NCBI GenBank assembly: GCA_934131055.1
Contig: CAKOZB010000062.1
Span: 1 to 7,999, forward strand
From: an uncultured Clostridia bacterium
GTDB lineage: Bacteria > Bacillota > Clostridia > TANB77 > CAG-508
Length of the DNA: 7,999 nucleotides
Direction of reading: 5' to 3'
The translations under genes and the position numbers were made by a program. Below, piece after piece: positions 1 through 5,388 of this stretch. Within the stretch, counting starts at the first letter, position 1. Each line of letters starts with the position of its first letter. The notes beneath the pieces were generated by a model. That model did no database searches, was not told the DNA's origin, and saw nothing but the letters and a program-made list of their open reading frames with translations.

Positions 1-296
1 ATTTGAGCAGCACCTGTGATCATGTTCTTTACGTAGTCTGCGTGTCCTGGGCAGTCAACGTGAGCATAGTGTCTGTTTGCTGTTTCATATTCAACGTGAG
101 CAGTATTAATTGTAATACCTCTTGCTCTTTCTTCTGGAGCACCATCGATTTGATCGTATGCTTCAAATTTAGCTTGTCCTAATAAGCTTAAGTATTTTGT
201 AATAGCTGCTGTTGTAGTAGTTTTACCGTGGTCAACGTGACCAATTGTACCAATGTTTACGTGTGGCTTTGTTCTTACAAATTTTTCCTTTGCCAT
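1..296 (-). CDS. tuf: Elongation factor Tu, N-terminal part (cut by window edge)
   Basis: EF-Tu is the GTPase that delivers aminoacyl-tRNA to the ribosomal A site in the cytoplasm. Only the first 98 codons are visible; the gene runs off the left edge. The translation starts [20 protein letters not shown] and contains the P-loop GHVDHGKT (residues 19-26), the switch I motif RGITI (59-63) and the switch II motif DCPGH (81-85), whose His85 matches the catalytic histidine of the family. The ATG at 294-296 is chosen because AGGAGG (305-310) lies 8 nt upstream and because the protein starts where EF-Tu normally does. It is the last gene seen in the rpsL-rpsG-fusA-tuf operon, 150 nt after fusA. That spacer carries a long hairpin and a possible internal promoter, so tuf may be partly expressed independently of fusA. 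Identification is essentially certain; nothing can be said about the missing domains 2 and 3. Confidence 0.98.
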   Translation of the reverse strand, partial: MAKEKFVRTKPHVNIGTIGHVDHGKTTTTAAITKYLSLLGQAKFEAYDQIDGAPEERARGITINTAHVEYETANRHYAHVDCPGHADYVKNMITGAAQ

Positions 297-304
297 TTAA
301 TTTT

Positions 305-310
305 CCTCCT
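305..310 (-). promoter_or_regulatory. Ribosome binding site of tuf
   Basis: The minus strand reads AAAAGGAGGAAAATTAA before the ATG. It is a perfect AGGAGG core with 8 nt of spacing, stronger than the site of fusA just upstream, in keeping with the high EF-Tu demand of a cell. Confidence 0.85.
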
Positions 311-317
311 TTTTAGT

Positions 318-342
318 TAGTCCTGAGTCTTGCTCATGACTA
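318..342 (-). other. Small hairpin just before the tuf ribosome site
   Basis: In the transcript TAGTC (338-342) pairs with GACTA (318-322) and TGAG pairs with CTCA inside it, separated by one A/G mismatch, around a CAAGA loop. It ends 7 nt before the AGGAGG core, so it could influence ribosome access to tuf. No U-run follows, so it is not a terminator. A regulatory role is inference only. Confidence 0.4.
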
Positions 343-370
343 TTTATATTTAAAATTAATATCTTATTTC

Positions 371-411
371 ACACCTGCATTTTACTATATTTTCAAGTAA
401 AATGCAAGTGT
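371..411 (-). other. 16-bp inverted repeat between fusA and tuf
   Basis: The arms 371-386 and 396-411 pair over 16 positions around a 9-nt loop. In the minus-strand (mRNA) direction all 16 pair, one as a U-G wobble; in the plus direction that position is a C/A mismatch. This favours a structure selected in the fusA-tuf mRNA. No U-run follows on the mRNA side, so a simple terminator of fusA is unlikely; a stability or processing structure fits better. A T-rich stretch (411-420) follows on the plus side, so it could also stop antisense transcription entering from tuf. Confidence 0.6.
379..407 (-). promoter_or_regulatory. Possible internal tuf promoter
   Basis: The minus strand has TTGCAT (402-407), a 17-nt spacer and TAAAAT (379-384). 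The -10 matches consensus at 5 of 6 positions, the -35 at only 3 of 6. Both hexamers lie within the arms of the long inverted repeat, so the match may be a by-product of that structure in AT-rich DNA. An extra tuf promoter would be biologically reasonable, but this is a weak call. Confidence 0.3.
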
Positions 412-446
412 TATTTTTGTTTTCACAATATATACATATTTGTATA

Positions 447-2537
447 TTATTCTGCTTTCTTAGATCTAGAAGCAACTATTTGCTCTAATACAGACTTTGG
501 AACTTCTTCGTAATGGCTTGGTTCCATTGAATATGTTCCTCTACCTTGTGTCTTAGAACGTAAGTCTGTTGCATAACCAAACATTTCTGAAAGTGGAATA
601 AATCCTCTTATTATTTGGTTACCGTTTCTAGCTTCCATTCCTTCCATTCTACCACGTCTAGAGTTAATGTCTCCAATAACATCTCCCATGTATTCTTCAG
701 GAACAGTTACTTCAACCTTCATTATAGGCTCTAATATAACAGATTTTGCTTGCTTACATCCTTCTTTGAAAGCCATAGATGCAGCAATCTTGAATGCCAT
801 TTCAGATGAGTCAACTTCATGGTAAGAACCATCAACTAATGTTGCTTTGAAGTCTATAACAGGGTATCCAGCTAATATACCACTCATAGCAGATTCTCTT
901 AATCCATCTTCGATTGGTTTGATGTATTCCTTTGGAACAGCACCACCAACGATTTTGCTCTCGAATTGAACTCCAGAACCTGGCTCTAATGGTTCCATTT
1001 CAAACCATACATCACCATATTGTCCGTGTCCACCAGATTGACGAACAAACTTACCTTGAACTTTAACTTTATTTCTGATTGTTTCCTTGTAAGAAACTTG
1101 TGGCTTACCAACTGTACATTCAACTTTGAACTCTCTCTTTAATCTGTCTACGATGATATCTAGGTGAAGCTCACCCATACCAGCGATAATTGTTTGTCCA
1201 GATTCTTGGTCTGTCCATGTTTTGAATGTTGGGTCTTCTTCAGCAAGTTTTGCTAAAGCTATTCCCATTTTTTCTCCATTAGCCTTATCTTTTGGCTCGA
1301 TAGCTATATCGATAACTGGCTCTGGGAATTCCATTGATTCAAGTATAATTGGGTGATCTGGATCACATAATGTATCACCTGTTGATACATCTTTTAATCC
1401 AACTGCTGCTGCAATATCTCCTGCATAAACTTTTTCAATATCTTGTCTATGATTTGCATGCATTAATAGGATTCTTCCTATTCTGTCTTTCTTATCCTTT
1501 GTAGCATTTAAAACAGTAGTTCCTGTTGTACATGTTCCAGAGTAAACTCTAAAGAAGCATAGTTTTCCAACATATGGATCTGTCATTATTTTGAATGCTA
1601 ATGCTGCAAATGGAGCGTTGTCATCAGTCTTACTTTCAACTTCGTTTCCATCTTCGTCAACACCTTTGATGTTTGGAATATCAAGTGGTGATGGTAAGTA
1701 GTCAACGATTGCATTTAATAATTCTTGAACACCCTTGTTCTTGTATGATGAACCACATGTCATAAGAATTAGAGCATTTGATAAAGTTCCTTTTCTTAAT
1801 CCTGATTTAATTTCAGCTTCAGATAATTCTTCACCATCTAAGTATTTCATCATTAATTCATCATCTTGTTCTGCTGCTGCTTCAATCATTTCTTGTCTAT
1901 ATTTTTCAGCATCTGCTTTCATATCTTCAGGAATATCACATTCTTCAATGTCTTTTCCTAAATCATCTTTATGAATGAATGCTCTCATTTTTATTAAGTC
2001 AACAATTCCTTTGAAATTGTCTTCTGCACCTATAGGCAATTGAATTGGAACTGGATGAGCTCCTAATCTTTCTTTTATTTGGTTTATACAACCATAGAAA
2101 TCAGCACCAGTAATATCCATTTTGTTTACATATACCATTCTTGGTACCATGTATTTATCAGCTTGTCTCCAAACTGTTTCAGATTGTGGTTGAACTCCAC
2201 CTTTTGCAGCAAGTACTAGAACAGCACCGTCAAGAACTCTTAAAGATCTCTCAACCTCAACTGTAAAGTCAACGTGTCCTGGGGTATCGATAATGTTTAT
2301 TCTATTACCTAACCAGTGGCAAGTTGTAGCAGCTGATGTAATTGTAATACCTCTTTCTTGCTCTTGGGCCATCCAGTCCATAGTAGCAGCACCATCATGA
2401 ACCTCACCTATTTTGTGTGTTCTTCCTGTGTAGAAAAGTATTCTCTCTGTTGTTGTTGTCTTTCCTGCATCAATGTGAGCCATTATTCCTATATTTCTTG
2501 TTTTCTCTAAAGGAAATTCTCTTCCGTCTCCGGCCAT
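447..2537 (-). CDS. fusA: Elongation factor G
   Basis: EF-G is the translational GTPase that moves tRNAs and mRNA through the ribosome after peptide bond formation and, with ribosome recycling factor, splits ribosomes after termination. The 696-residue protein is full length for the family. The G domain shows AHIDAGKT (20-27), the switch I segment ERGITIT (61-67), DTPGH (84-88) and NKMD (138-141). The beta-barrel domain II follows, then domains III-V; the domain IV tip carries YHEVDSS with His573, the residue that reaches the decoding centre. The ATG at 2537 is preceded by AAAGGAAG (2545-2552) at 7 nt, a weaker site than those of its neighbours. It lies 173 nt after rpsG, with most of the spacer taken up by a copy of the 110-bp repeat, and 150 nt before tuf. 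No loss of a key residue is visible. It is the canonical EF-G rather than a TetO-like or fusB-type protein. Confidence 0.98.
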   Translation of the reverse strand: MAGDGREFPLEKTRNIGIMAHIDAGKTTTTERILFYTGRTHKIGEVHDGAATMDWMAQEQERGITITSAATTCHWLGNRINIIDTPGHVDFTVEVERSLRVLDGAVLVLAAKGGVQPQSETVWRQADKYMVPRMVYVNKMDITGADFYGCINQIKERLGAHPVPIQLPIGAEDNFKGIVDLIKMRAFIHKDDLGKDIEECDIPEDMKADAEKYRQEMIEAAAEQDDELMMKYLDGEELSEAEIKSGLRKGTLSNALILMTCGSSYKNKGVQELLNAIVDYLPSPLDIPNIKGVDEDGNEVESKTDDNAPFAALAFKIMTDPYVGKLCFFRVYSGTCTTGTTVLNATKDKKDRIGRILLMHANHRQDIEKVYAGDIAAAVGLKDVSTGDTLCDPDHPIILESMEFPEPVIDIAIEPKDKANGEKMGIALAKLAEEDPTFKTWTDQESGQTIIAGMGELHLDIIVDRLKREFKVECTVGKPQVSYKETIRNKVKVQGKFVRQSGGHGQYGDVWFEMEPLEPGSGVQFESKIVGGAVPKEYIKPIEDGLRESAMSGILAGYPVIDFKATLVDGSYHEVDSSEMAFKIAASMAFKEGCKQAKSVILEPIMKVEVTVPEEYMGDVIGDINSRRGRMEGMEARNGNQIIRGFIPLSEMFGYATDLRSKTQGRGTYSMEPSHYEEVPKSVLEQIVASRSKKAE

Positions 2538-2590
2538 ATTTTTTCTTCCTTTCTAAATAATTTTTTCTTTTAATATACATGTAAAATTTC

Positions 2591-2700
2591 AACTAGAAGT
2601 AAGTATAACAAGGCAACCAAATCAAAAATAACGGAGGCGTACGTGGTGTACGTCGAGTATATTTTTAGATGAAGGTTAACGAAGTTAGACGACGCTTATA
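2591..2700. repeat. 110-bp repeat, copy 1 (rpsG-fusA spacer)
   Basis: Positions 2601-2700 are identical, base for base, to 3378-3477; with the preceding 10 bases (two differences) the match is 110 bp. It begins, in mRNA direction, 10 nt after the rpsG stop codon and fills most of the rpsG-fusA spacer. The transcribed strand holds a hairpin (ACGTAC, loop ACCAC, GTACG), then CCTCCGTTATTTTT, which resembles a weak intrinsic terminator. There is no sizeable ORF. Its GC content is visibly higher than that of the surrounding spacer. I do not recognise a named element. Confidence 0.95.
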
Positions 2701-2710
2701 GTTTAAATTT

Positions 2711-3181
2711 TTAAAATTTGTAGTGAGCAAAAGCTTTATTAGCTTCAGCCATCTTATGCATATCTTCTTTCTTCTTGAAAGCTCCACCGTTTCCAGCTAC
2801 AGCATCCATTATTTCTCCTGCTAATTTTTCAGACATAGTTTTTTCATGTCTCTTTCTAGCATATGAAACTAACCATCTAAGTCCTAATGTTTGTCTTCTT
2901 TCTGGTCTAATCTCTAATGGTACTTGGTATGTAGCACCACCAATTCTTCTAGCTTTAACTTCTAGAACTGGCATTACGTTGTTTAGTGCTGCTTCAAATA
3001 CTTCTAGTGGATCTTTTTGCTCTTTTTCTTTTATGATATCGAATGCATCATAAACGATAGTTTGAGCAACTGTCTTTTTACCATCTAACATAACATTGTT
3101 TATTAACTTTGTAACAACTTTGCTATTATATATTGGATCTGGTAAAACATCTCTTTTTGCTATAAATCCTTTTCTTGGCAC
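2711..3181 (-). CDS. rpsG: 30S ribosomal protein S7
   Basis: S7 is the primary assembly protein of the 30S head; it binds the 3' major domain of 16S rRNA and contacts E-site tRNA. The 156-residue length is exactly usual for bacteria. The sequence shows the hallmark central segment [20 protein letters not shown] (about residues 81-100) and the helical, basic C-terminal half ([10 protein letters not shown]). Translation starts at a GTG (3179-3181), giving MPRKGF, supported by AAGGAGGG (3189-3196) 7 nt upstream. In E. coli S7 represses its own operon by binding the rpsL-rpsG spacer; here that spacer is long (306 nt) and structured, so similar feedback is possible but not shown. A copy of the 110-bp repeat starts 10 nt past the stop codon. 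Confidence 0.98.
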   Translation of the reverse strand: MPRKGFIAKRDVLPDPIYNSKVVTKLINNVMLDGKKTVAQTIVYDAFDIIKEKEQKDPLEVFEAALNNVMPVLEVKARRIGGATYQVPLEIRPERRQTLGLRWLVSYARKRHEKTMSEKLAGEIMDAVAGNGGAFKKKEDMHKMAEANKAFAHYKF

Positions 3182-3367
3182 TTTTCTTCCCTCCTTATAA
3201 AATTGATACTGATTTATTACCTAGTATCTTCGGTACTCTAAAAAGTTTAATACTAAGCCTGTGGCTTTTCTTCTTAAAACATTTCTAGTTTAGTGCTATA
3301 TATCTATGCTAAATTTAAGAACCTTAAATTAGTAAGTTATATGCACCTTCTAAGTATTTATATTGGA
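3182..3367 (-). other. Structured rpsG leader within the rpsL-rpsG spacer
   Basis: No gene is visible in this AT-rich stretch, which is part of a 306-nt spacer. In mRNA order it holds a 10-bp hairpin with one bulge (arms 3323-3332 and 3309-3319), a GC-rich small hairpin AAGCC-ACA-GGCTT (3255-3267) and two mutually exclusive pairings near the rpsG start: AGTA with TACT (3223-3237), or GATACT with AGTATC (3205-3228). The latter ends 8 nt before the rpsG Shine-Dalgarno. No U-run follows any of them. The position fits a translational control region for S7, by analogy with the E. coli str operon, where S7 binds this spacer; sequence similarity to the E. coli site is not evident to me. Confidence 0.4.
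3189..3196 (-). promoter_or_regulatory. Ribosome binding site deciding the rpsG GTG start
   Basis: AAGGAGGG lies 7 nt before a GTG. This site, and the absence of any upstream in-frame extension resembling S7, fixes GTG rather than an internal ATG as the start. Confidence 0.85.
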
Positions 3368-3477
3368 AATTAGAAGCAAGTATAACAAGGCAACCAAATC
3401 AAAAATAACGGAGGCGTACGTGGTGTACGTCGAGTATATTTTTAGATGAAGGTTAACGAAGTTAGACGACGCTTATA
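3368..3477. repeat. 110-bp repeat, copy 2 (rpsL-rpsG spacer)
   Basis: It is the second copy of the element at 2591-2700, in the same orientation; the last 100 bp (3378-3477) are identical and the first 10 differ at two positions. It begins 10 nt after the rpsL stop codon in mRNA direction, exactly the same distance as copy 1 from rpsG. The ends carry short inverted TATAA/TTATA sequences, but no target-site duplication is apparent. The two copies are direct repeats flanking rpsG, so recombination between them would delete rpsG. Confidence 0.95.
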
Positions 3478-3487
3478 ATTTTCAAGA

Positions 3488-3901
3488 TTATTTCTTTGGG
3501 CGTTTAGCTCCATACTTAGATCTTCCTTGCATTCTGTCTTTAACACCTGCTGTATCTAAAGTTCCTCTTATAATGTGGTATCTAACACCTGGAAGGTCTT
3601 TTACTCTTCCTCCTCTTATAAGAACAACACTGTGCTCTTGTAAATTGTGTCCGATTCCTGGAATATAAGATGTTACTTCGTATCCGTTTGAAAGCTTAAC
3701 TCTGGCAACTTTTCTTAAAGCTGAGTTTGGCTTCTTAGGTGTAACAGTTTTTACTACAGTACATACACCTCTTTTTTGTGGAGATCTTCTATCTGTTGTT
3801 TTCTTTTTCATAGAATTGTATCCATGTTGTAAAGCTGGTGATGTTGATTTTGTTGTAGTAGTTTTTCTTCCTTTTCTTACTAATTGATTAATTGTTGGCA
3901 C
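3488..3901 (-). CDS. rpsL: 30S ribosomal protein S12
   Basis: S12 sits at the 30S decoding centre and controls translational accuracy; it is the classical streptomycin-resistance locus. The 137-residue protein has the longer N-terminal region of Gram-positive S12, with an insertion before PQKRGVCT, then [12 protein letters not shown] (54-65) and [12 protein letters not shown] (98-109). Lys56 and Lys101, equivalent to E. coli Lys43 and Lys88, are both present, so the usual streptomycin-resistance substitutions are absent. Asp102 matches the residue that is methylthiolated in E. coli. The start is a GTG (3899-3901), giving [10 protein letters not shown], preceded by AGGAGGTGA (3909-3917), a near-perfect match to the 16S rRNA tail. 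It is the first gene of the str operon and has its own promoter overlapping the end of the carboxypeptidase gene. The rpoC gene often found upstream in Firmicutes is absent. Confidence 0.98.
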   Translation of the reverse strand: MPTINQLVRKGRKTTTTKSTSPALQHGYNSMKKKTTDRRSPQKRGVCTVVKTVTPKKPNSALRKVARVKLSNGYEVTSYIPGIGHNLQEHSVVLIRGGRVKDLPGVRYHIIRGTLDTAGVKDRMQGRSKYGAKRPKK

Positions 3902-3908
3902 TTAAATT

Positions 3909-3917
3909 TCACCTCCT
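3909..3917 (-). promoter_or_regulatory. Ribosome binding site deciding the rpsL GTG start
   Basis: AGGAGGTGA on the minus strand complements the 3' end of 16S rRNA over nine bases and lies 7 nt before the GTG. The downstream protein then begins [10 protein letters not shown], the normal S12 N-terminus. Confidence 0.9.
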
Positions 3918-3941
3918 AATTTTAATTTGCTAGTGCAATAA

Positions 3942-3968
3942 AATAAAGCTATTTATACTAGCTTTATT
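3942..3968 (-). terminator. AT-rich hairpin after dacF, overlapping the rpsL transcription start
   Basis: AATAAAGCTA (3959-3968) pairs perfectly with TAGCTTTATT (3942-3951) around a 7-nt loop, followed on the minus strand by TTATTGC. It could terminate dacF transcription, though the U-run is poor. It begins one base past the -10 box of the rpsL promoter, so the expected rpsL start falls within its first arm, and the rpsL mRNA itself would not form the full hairpin. Confidence 0.45.
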
Positions 3969-3997
3969 ATTTTACCATATCATGCCACTAAAGTCAA
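3969..3997 (-). promoter_or_regulatory. Promoter of the str operon (rpsL)
   Basis: The minus strand reads TTGACT (3992-3997), a 17-nt spacer, then TAAAAT (3969-3974): five of six matches to consensus in each hexamer with ideal spacing, as expected of a strong sigma-A promoter for ribosomal genes. The -35 box overlaps the TGA stop codon of dacF (3994-3996). The predicted start near 3962 gives a leader of about 60 nt before rpsL. Confidence 0.75.
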
Positions 3998-5229
3998 TGA
4001 ATTATTATGAAATTTTTCCAGTTTCCGTAAGTATTTAGCACTATTTTAAAGTAATCTTTCCAATCTCGTTTTTGCACTTCATTTACATTCACTATTTCTA
4101 TGCTCTCCAATATTTCACCATTTAGTTTTACTGTTAGCGTGCCCATTACATTCCATTGTTCTACCGGAGCCTCTACTTCAGTTAGTGCATTAATTGAGTA
4201 TTCAATTTTATCGTTATCGCAGATTGGTATTGTTGCTTTTTCTATTGCACCTAATGCTAATTTAGGATTGCTTTGTTTTCCCTTTATTATTAAAATACGT
4301 TTTTCATTTATATTTTTCCATTTATTAAATTCTGCTATTATTTGTTCTTCCAAATTGTACATTTTGTATTTTGAAAAGGTATATTCTATTAAATTCACAC
4401 TATCTTTTGTTCTGTCTTTTTTGGTATCTGCTCCCAAAACTATTGTAATTATATCCATATTATTTCTTTTGGTTTCTGTTACTAGGCATCGTCCCGCATT
4501 GTTTGTAAAGCCTGTTTTTACACCTACCACGCCATTTAGCATGCCTAATAACTCGTTAGTGTTGTTTATTTGCCTTGGCTGATTATTTATGTATATTGTT
4601 GTTGATTTTGTGCCGACTATTTTTGCAAAAGTTTCATTATCAATTGCATAATCTGTAAGTTTTGCAAGCTCTAACGCAGTAGTATAATGGTTTGCATCAT
4701 CTAGTCCATGAGGTGTTACAAAATGAGTGTTTGTAAGTCCAAGTTCGGATGCTTTTTCATTCATTAATTCTGCAAATTCTTTTACACTCCCCCCAACATG
4801 TTCTGCTAATGCTACGGCAGCGTCGTTTCCCGACCTTAGCATAAGTCCGTATAACAAATCTCTTACACTAGCCTTGTCTCCTCTTTTTAGTCCTAATCTT
4901 GAGCCACCTGTTCCACCTGCTTTTGCACTTACTGTTACTGTTTCGTTCAAATCTGTTTTTTCTAGTATCACTATTGTAGTCATTATTTTTGTTGTTGAGG
5001 CCATAGCTGATTTAACATCTTCATTTTTTCCTATTATCATACTTTTTGAGATTCTGTCGTACACAATATATCTTCTAGAATTTGTTTTTGGAAGTTCAGA
5101 CACATTTGAAGCTGTAACTTCTATTGTATCTTCAAAATCAACCTCGTTATCCACATCATCTGCACAAGCAGTGGAAAAGTTAAGTAAAATTAGCAGAAAA
5201 ATAAGTATACTGTAAAATATTTTTTTCAT
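3994..5229 (-). CDS. dacF: Secreted D-alanyl-D-alanine carboxypeptidase (DacF/PBP5 family)
   Basis: Low-molecular-weight penicillin-binding protein that removes the terminal D-Ala from peptidoglycan stem peptides outside the membrane, limiting crosslinking. The 411-residue product has a signal peptide (KK, then a hydrophobic core to about residue 18, likely cut after A-C-A at 20-22). The peptidase S11 domain has all three catalytic motifs: STTK (78-81, nucleophile Ser78), SGN (133-135) and KTG (238-240), the last in GVVGVKTGFTNNAGRC. A PBP5-type C-terminal beta domain follows (about 290-380), and the end (KDYFKIVLNTYGNWKNFIII) could be an amphipathic membrane-binding helix. The ATG at 5227-5229 has GAGGTGA (5235-5241) 5 nt upstream. 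The gene stands alone between a terminator and the rpsL promoter. The family fits well; the symbol is less certain, since DacA, DacB and DacF paralogues cannot be separated by eye. A link with sporulation is not shown here. Confidence 0.9.
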   Translation of the reverse strand: MKKIFYSILIFLLILLNFSTACADDVDNEVDFEDTIEVTASNVSELPKTNSRRYIVYDRISKSMIIGKNEDVKSAMASTTKIMTTIVILEKTDLNETVTVSAKAGGTGGSRLGLKRGDKASVRDLLYGLMLRSGNDAAVALAEHVGGSVKEFAELMNEKASELGLTNTHFVTPHGLDDANHYTTALELAKLTDYAIDNETFAKIVGTKSTTIYINNQPRQINNTNELLGMLNGVVGVKTGFTNNAGRCLVTETKRNNMDIITIVLGADTKKDRTKDSVNLIEYTFSKYKMYNLEEQIIAEFNKWKNINEKRILIIKGKQSNPKLALGAIEKATIPICDNDKIEYSINALTEVEAPVEQWNVMGTLTVKLNGEILESIEIVNVNEVQKRDWKDYFKIVLNTYGNWKNFIIIH

Positions 5230-5277
5230 TTATTTCACCTCATTATTAATAAATATAATAAATTTAAAAATTTATTA
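5230..5277 (-). promoter_or_regulatory. dacF 5' region with an AT-rich palindrome
   Basis: Between the upstream terminator and the dacF start lies a perfect 10-bp inverted repeat (arms 5256-5265 and 5268-5277, 2-bp centre) made only of A and T. Several loose -10-like sequences occur, but no convincing -35/-10 pair, so the dacF promoter is not assigned. The palindrome may be an operator, or simply a consequence of AT richness. Confidence 0.3.
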
Positions 5278-5289
5278 CTTAAATTTTAC

Positions 5290-5326
5290 AATAAAAAAGA
5301 TAAGGACTATTACTTTTCCTTATCTT
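5290..5326 (-). terminator. Intrinsic terminator of the 480-residue protein gene
   Basis: On the minus strand AAGATAAGGA (5317-5326) pairs perfectly with TCCTTATCTT (5297-5306) around a 10-nt loop, followed directly by TTTTATTGT. The 10-bp stem and U-run fit a rho-independent terminator. It separates the accessory genes on the right from dacF. Confidence 0.75.
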
Positions 5327-5370
5327 ATAGTTATTTTTCTTACATAATTTTATATAAATTATTTTTTAGC

Positions 5371-5386
5371 TTTCGCTATAGCGAAA
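5371..5386. repeat. 16-bp perfect palindrome TTTCGCTATAGCGAAA
   Basis: It sits 2 nt beyond the stop codon of the 480-residue protein gene. As RNA it would form TTTCGC/GCGAAA around a TATA loop, but without a U-run; the real terminator lies about 45 nt further on. As DNA it is a symmetric site that a dimeric protein could bind. It marks the boundary between the accessory-looking genes and the dacF-str core region. Confidence 0.6.
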
Positions 5387-5388
5387 AT

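Noticed and set aside
1735..1974. Plus-strand open frame of 79 codons inside fusA
   Set aside because: It lies wholly opposite the well-conserved EF-G gene, has a Ser/Ile/Phe-rich composition typical of reverse-complement translation, and no ribosome site of note.
447..2537. Ribosomal protection protein (TetM/TetO type) instead of EF-G
   Set aside because: The gene lies in the canonical str operon and the protein has the EF-G-specific domain IV tip YHEVDSS and the N-terminal [17 protein letters not shown].
2668..2700. Mini-ORF MKVNEVRRRL on the plus strand of the repeat, present in both copies
   Set aside because: Ten codons only, antisense to the operon and with no promoter; both copies share it simply because they are identical.
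2775..3053. Plus-strand open frame of 92 codons opposite rpsG
   Set aside because: It is antisense to S7 and matches no protein I know; it is a by-product of the coding strand's codon use.
2591..3477. CRISPR array or insertion sequence as an explanation of the repeat pair
   Set aside because: There are only two copies, the unit is 110 bp long, the interval contains a normal S7 gene rather than a spacer, and there is no transposase frame or clear target-site duplication.
3488..3901. Streptomycin-resistance allele of rpsL
   Set aside because: Lys56 and Lys101, equivalent to the classical resistance positions, are both unchanged.
4100..5215. Two long plus-strand open frames (160 and 162 codons) opposite dacF
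   Set aside because: They are Ser/Phe/Leu-rich and overlap a gene with all three PBP catalytic motifs in the right order. Apparent hydrophobicity comes from antisense reading of an AT-rich gene.
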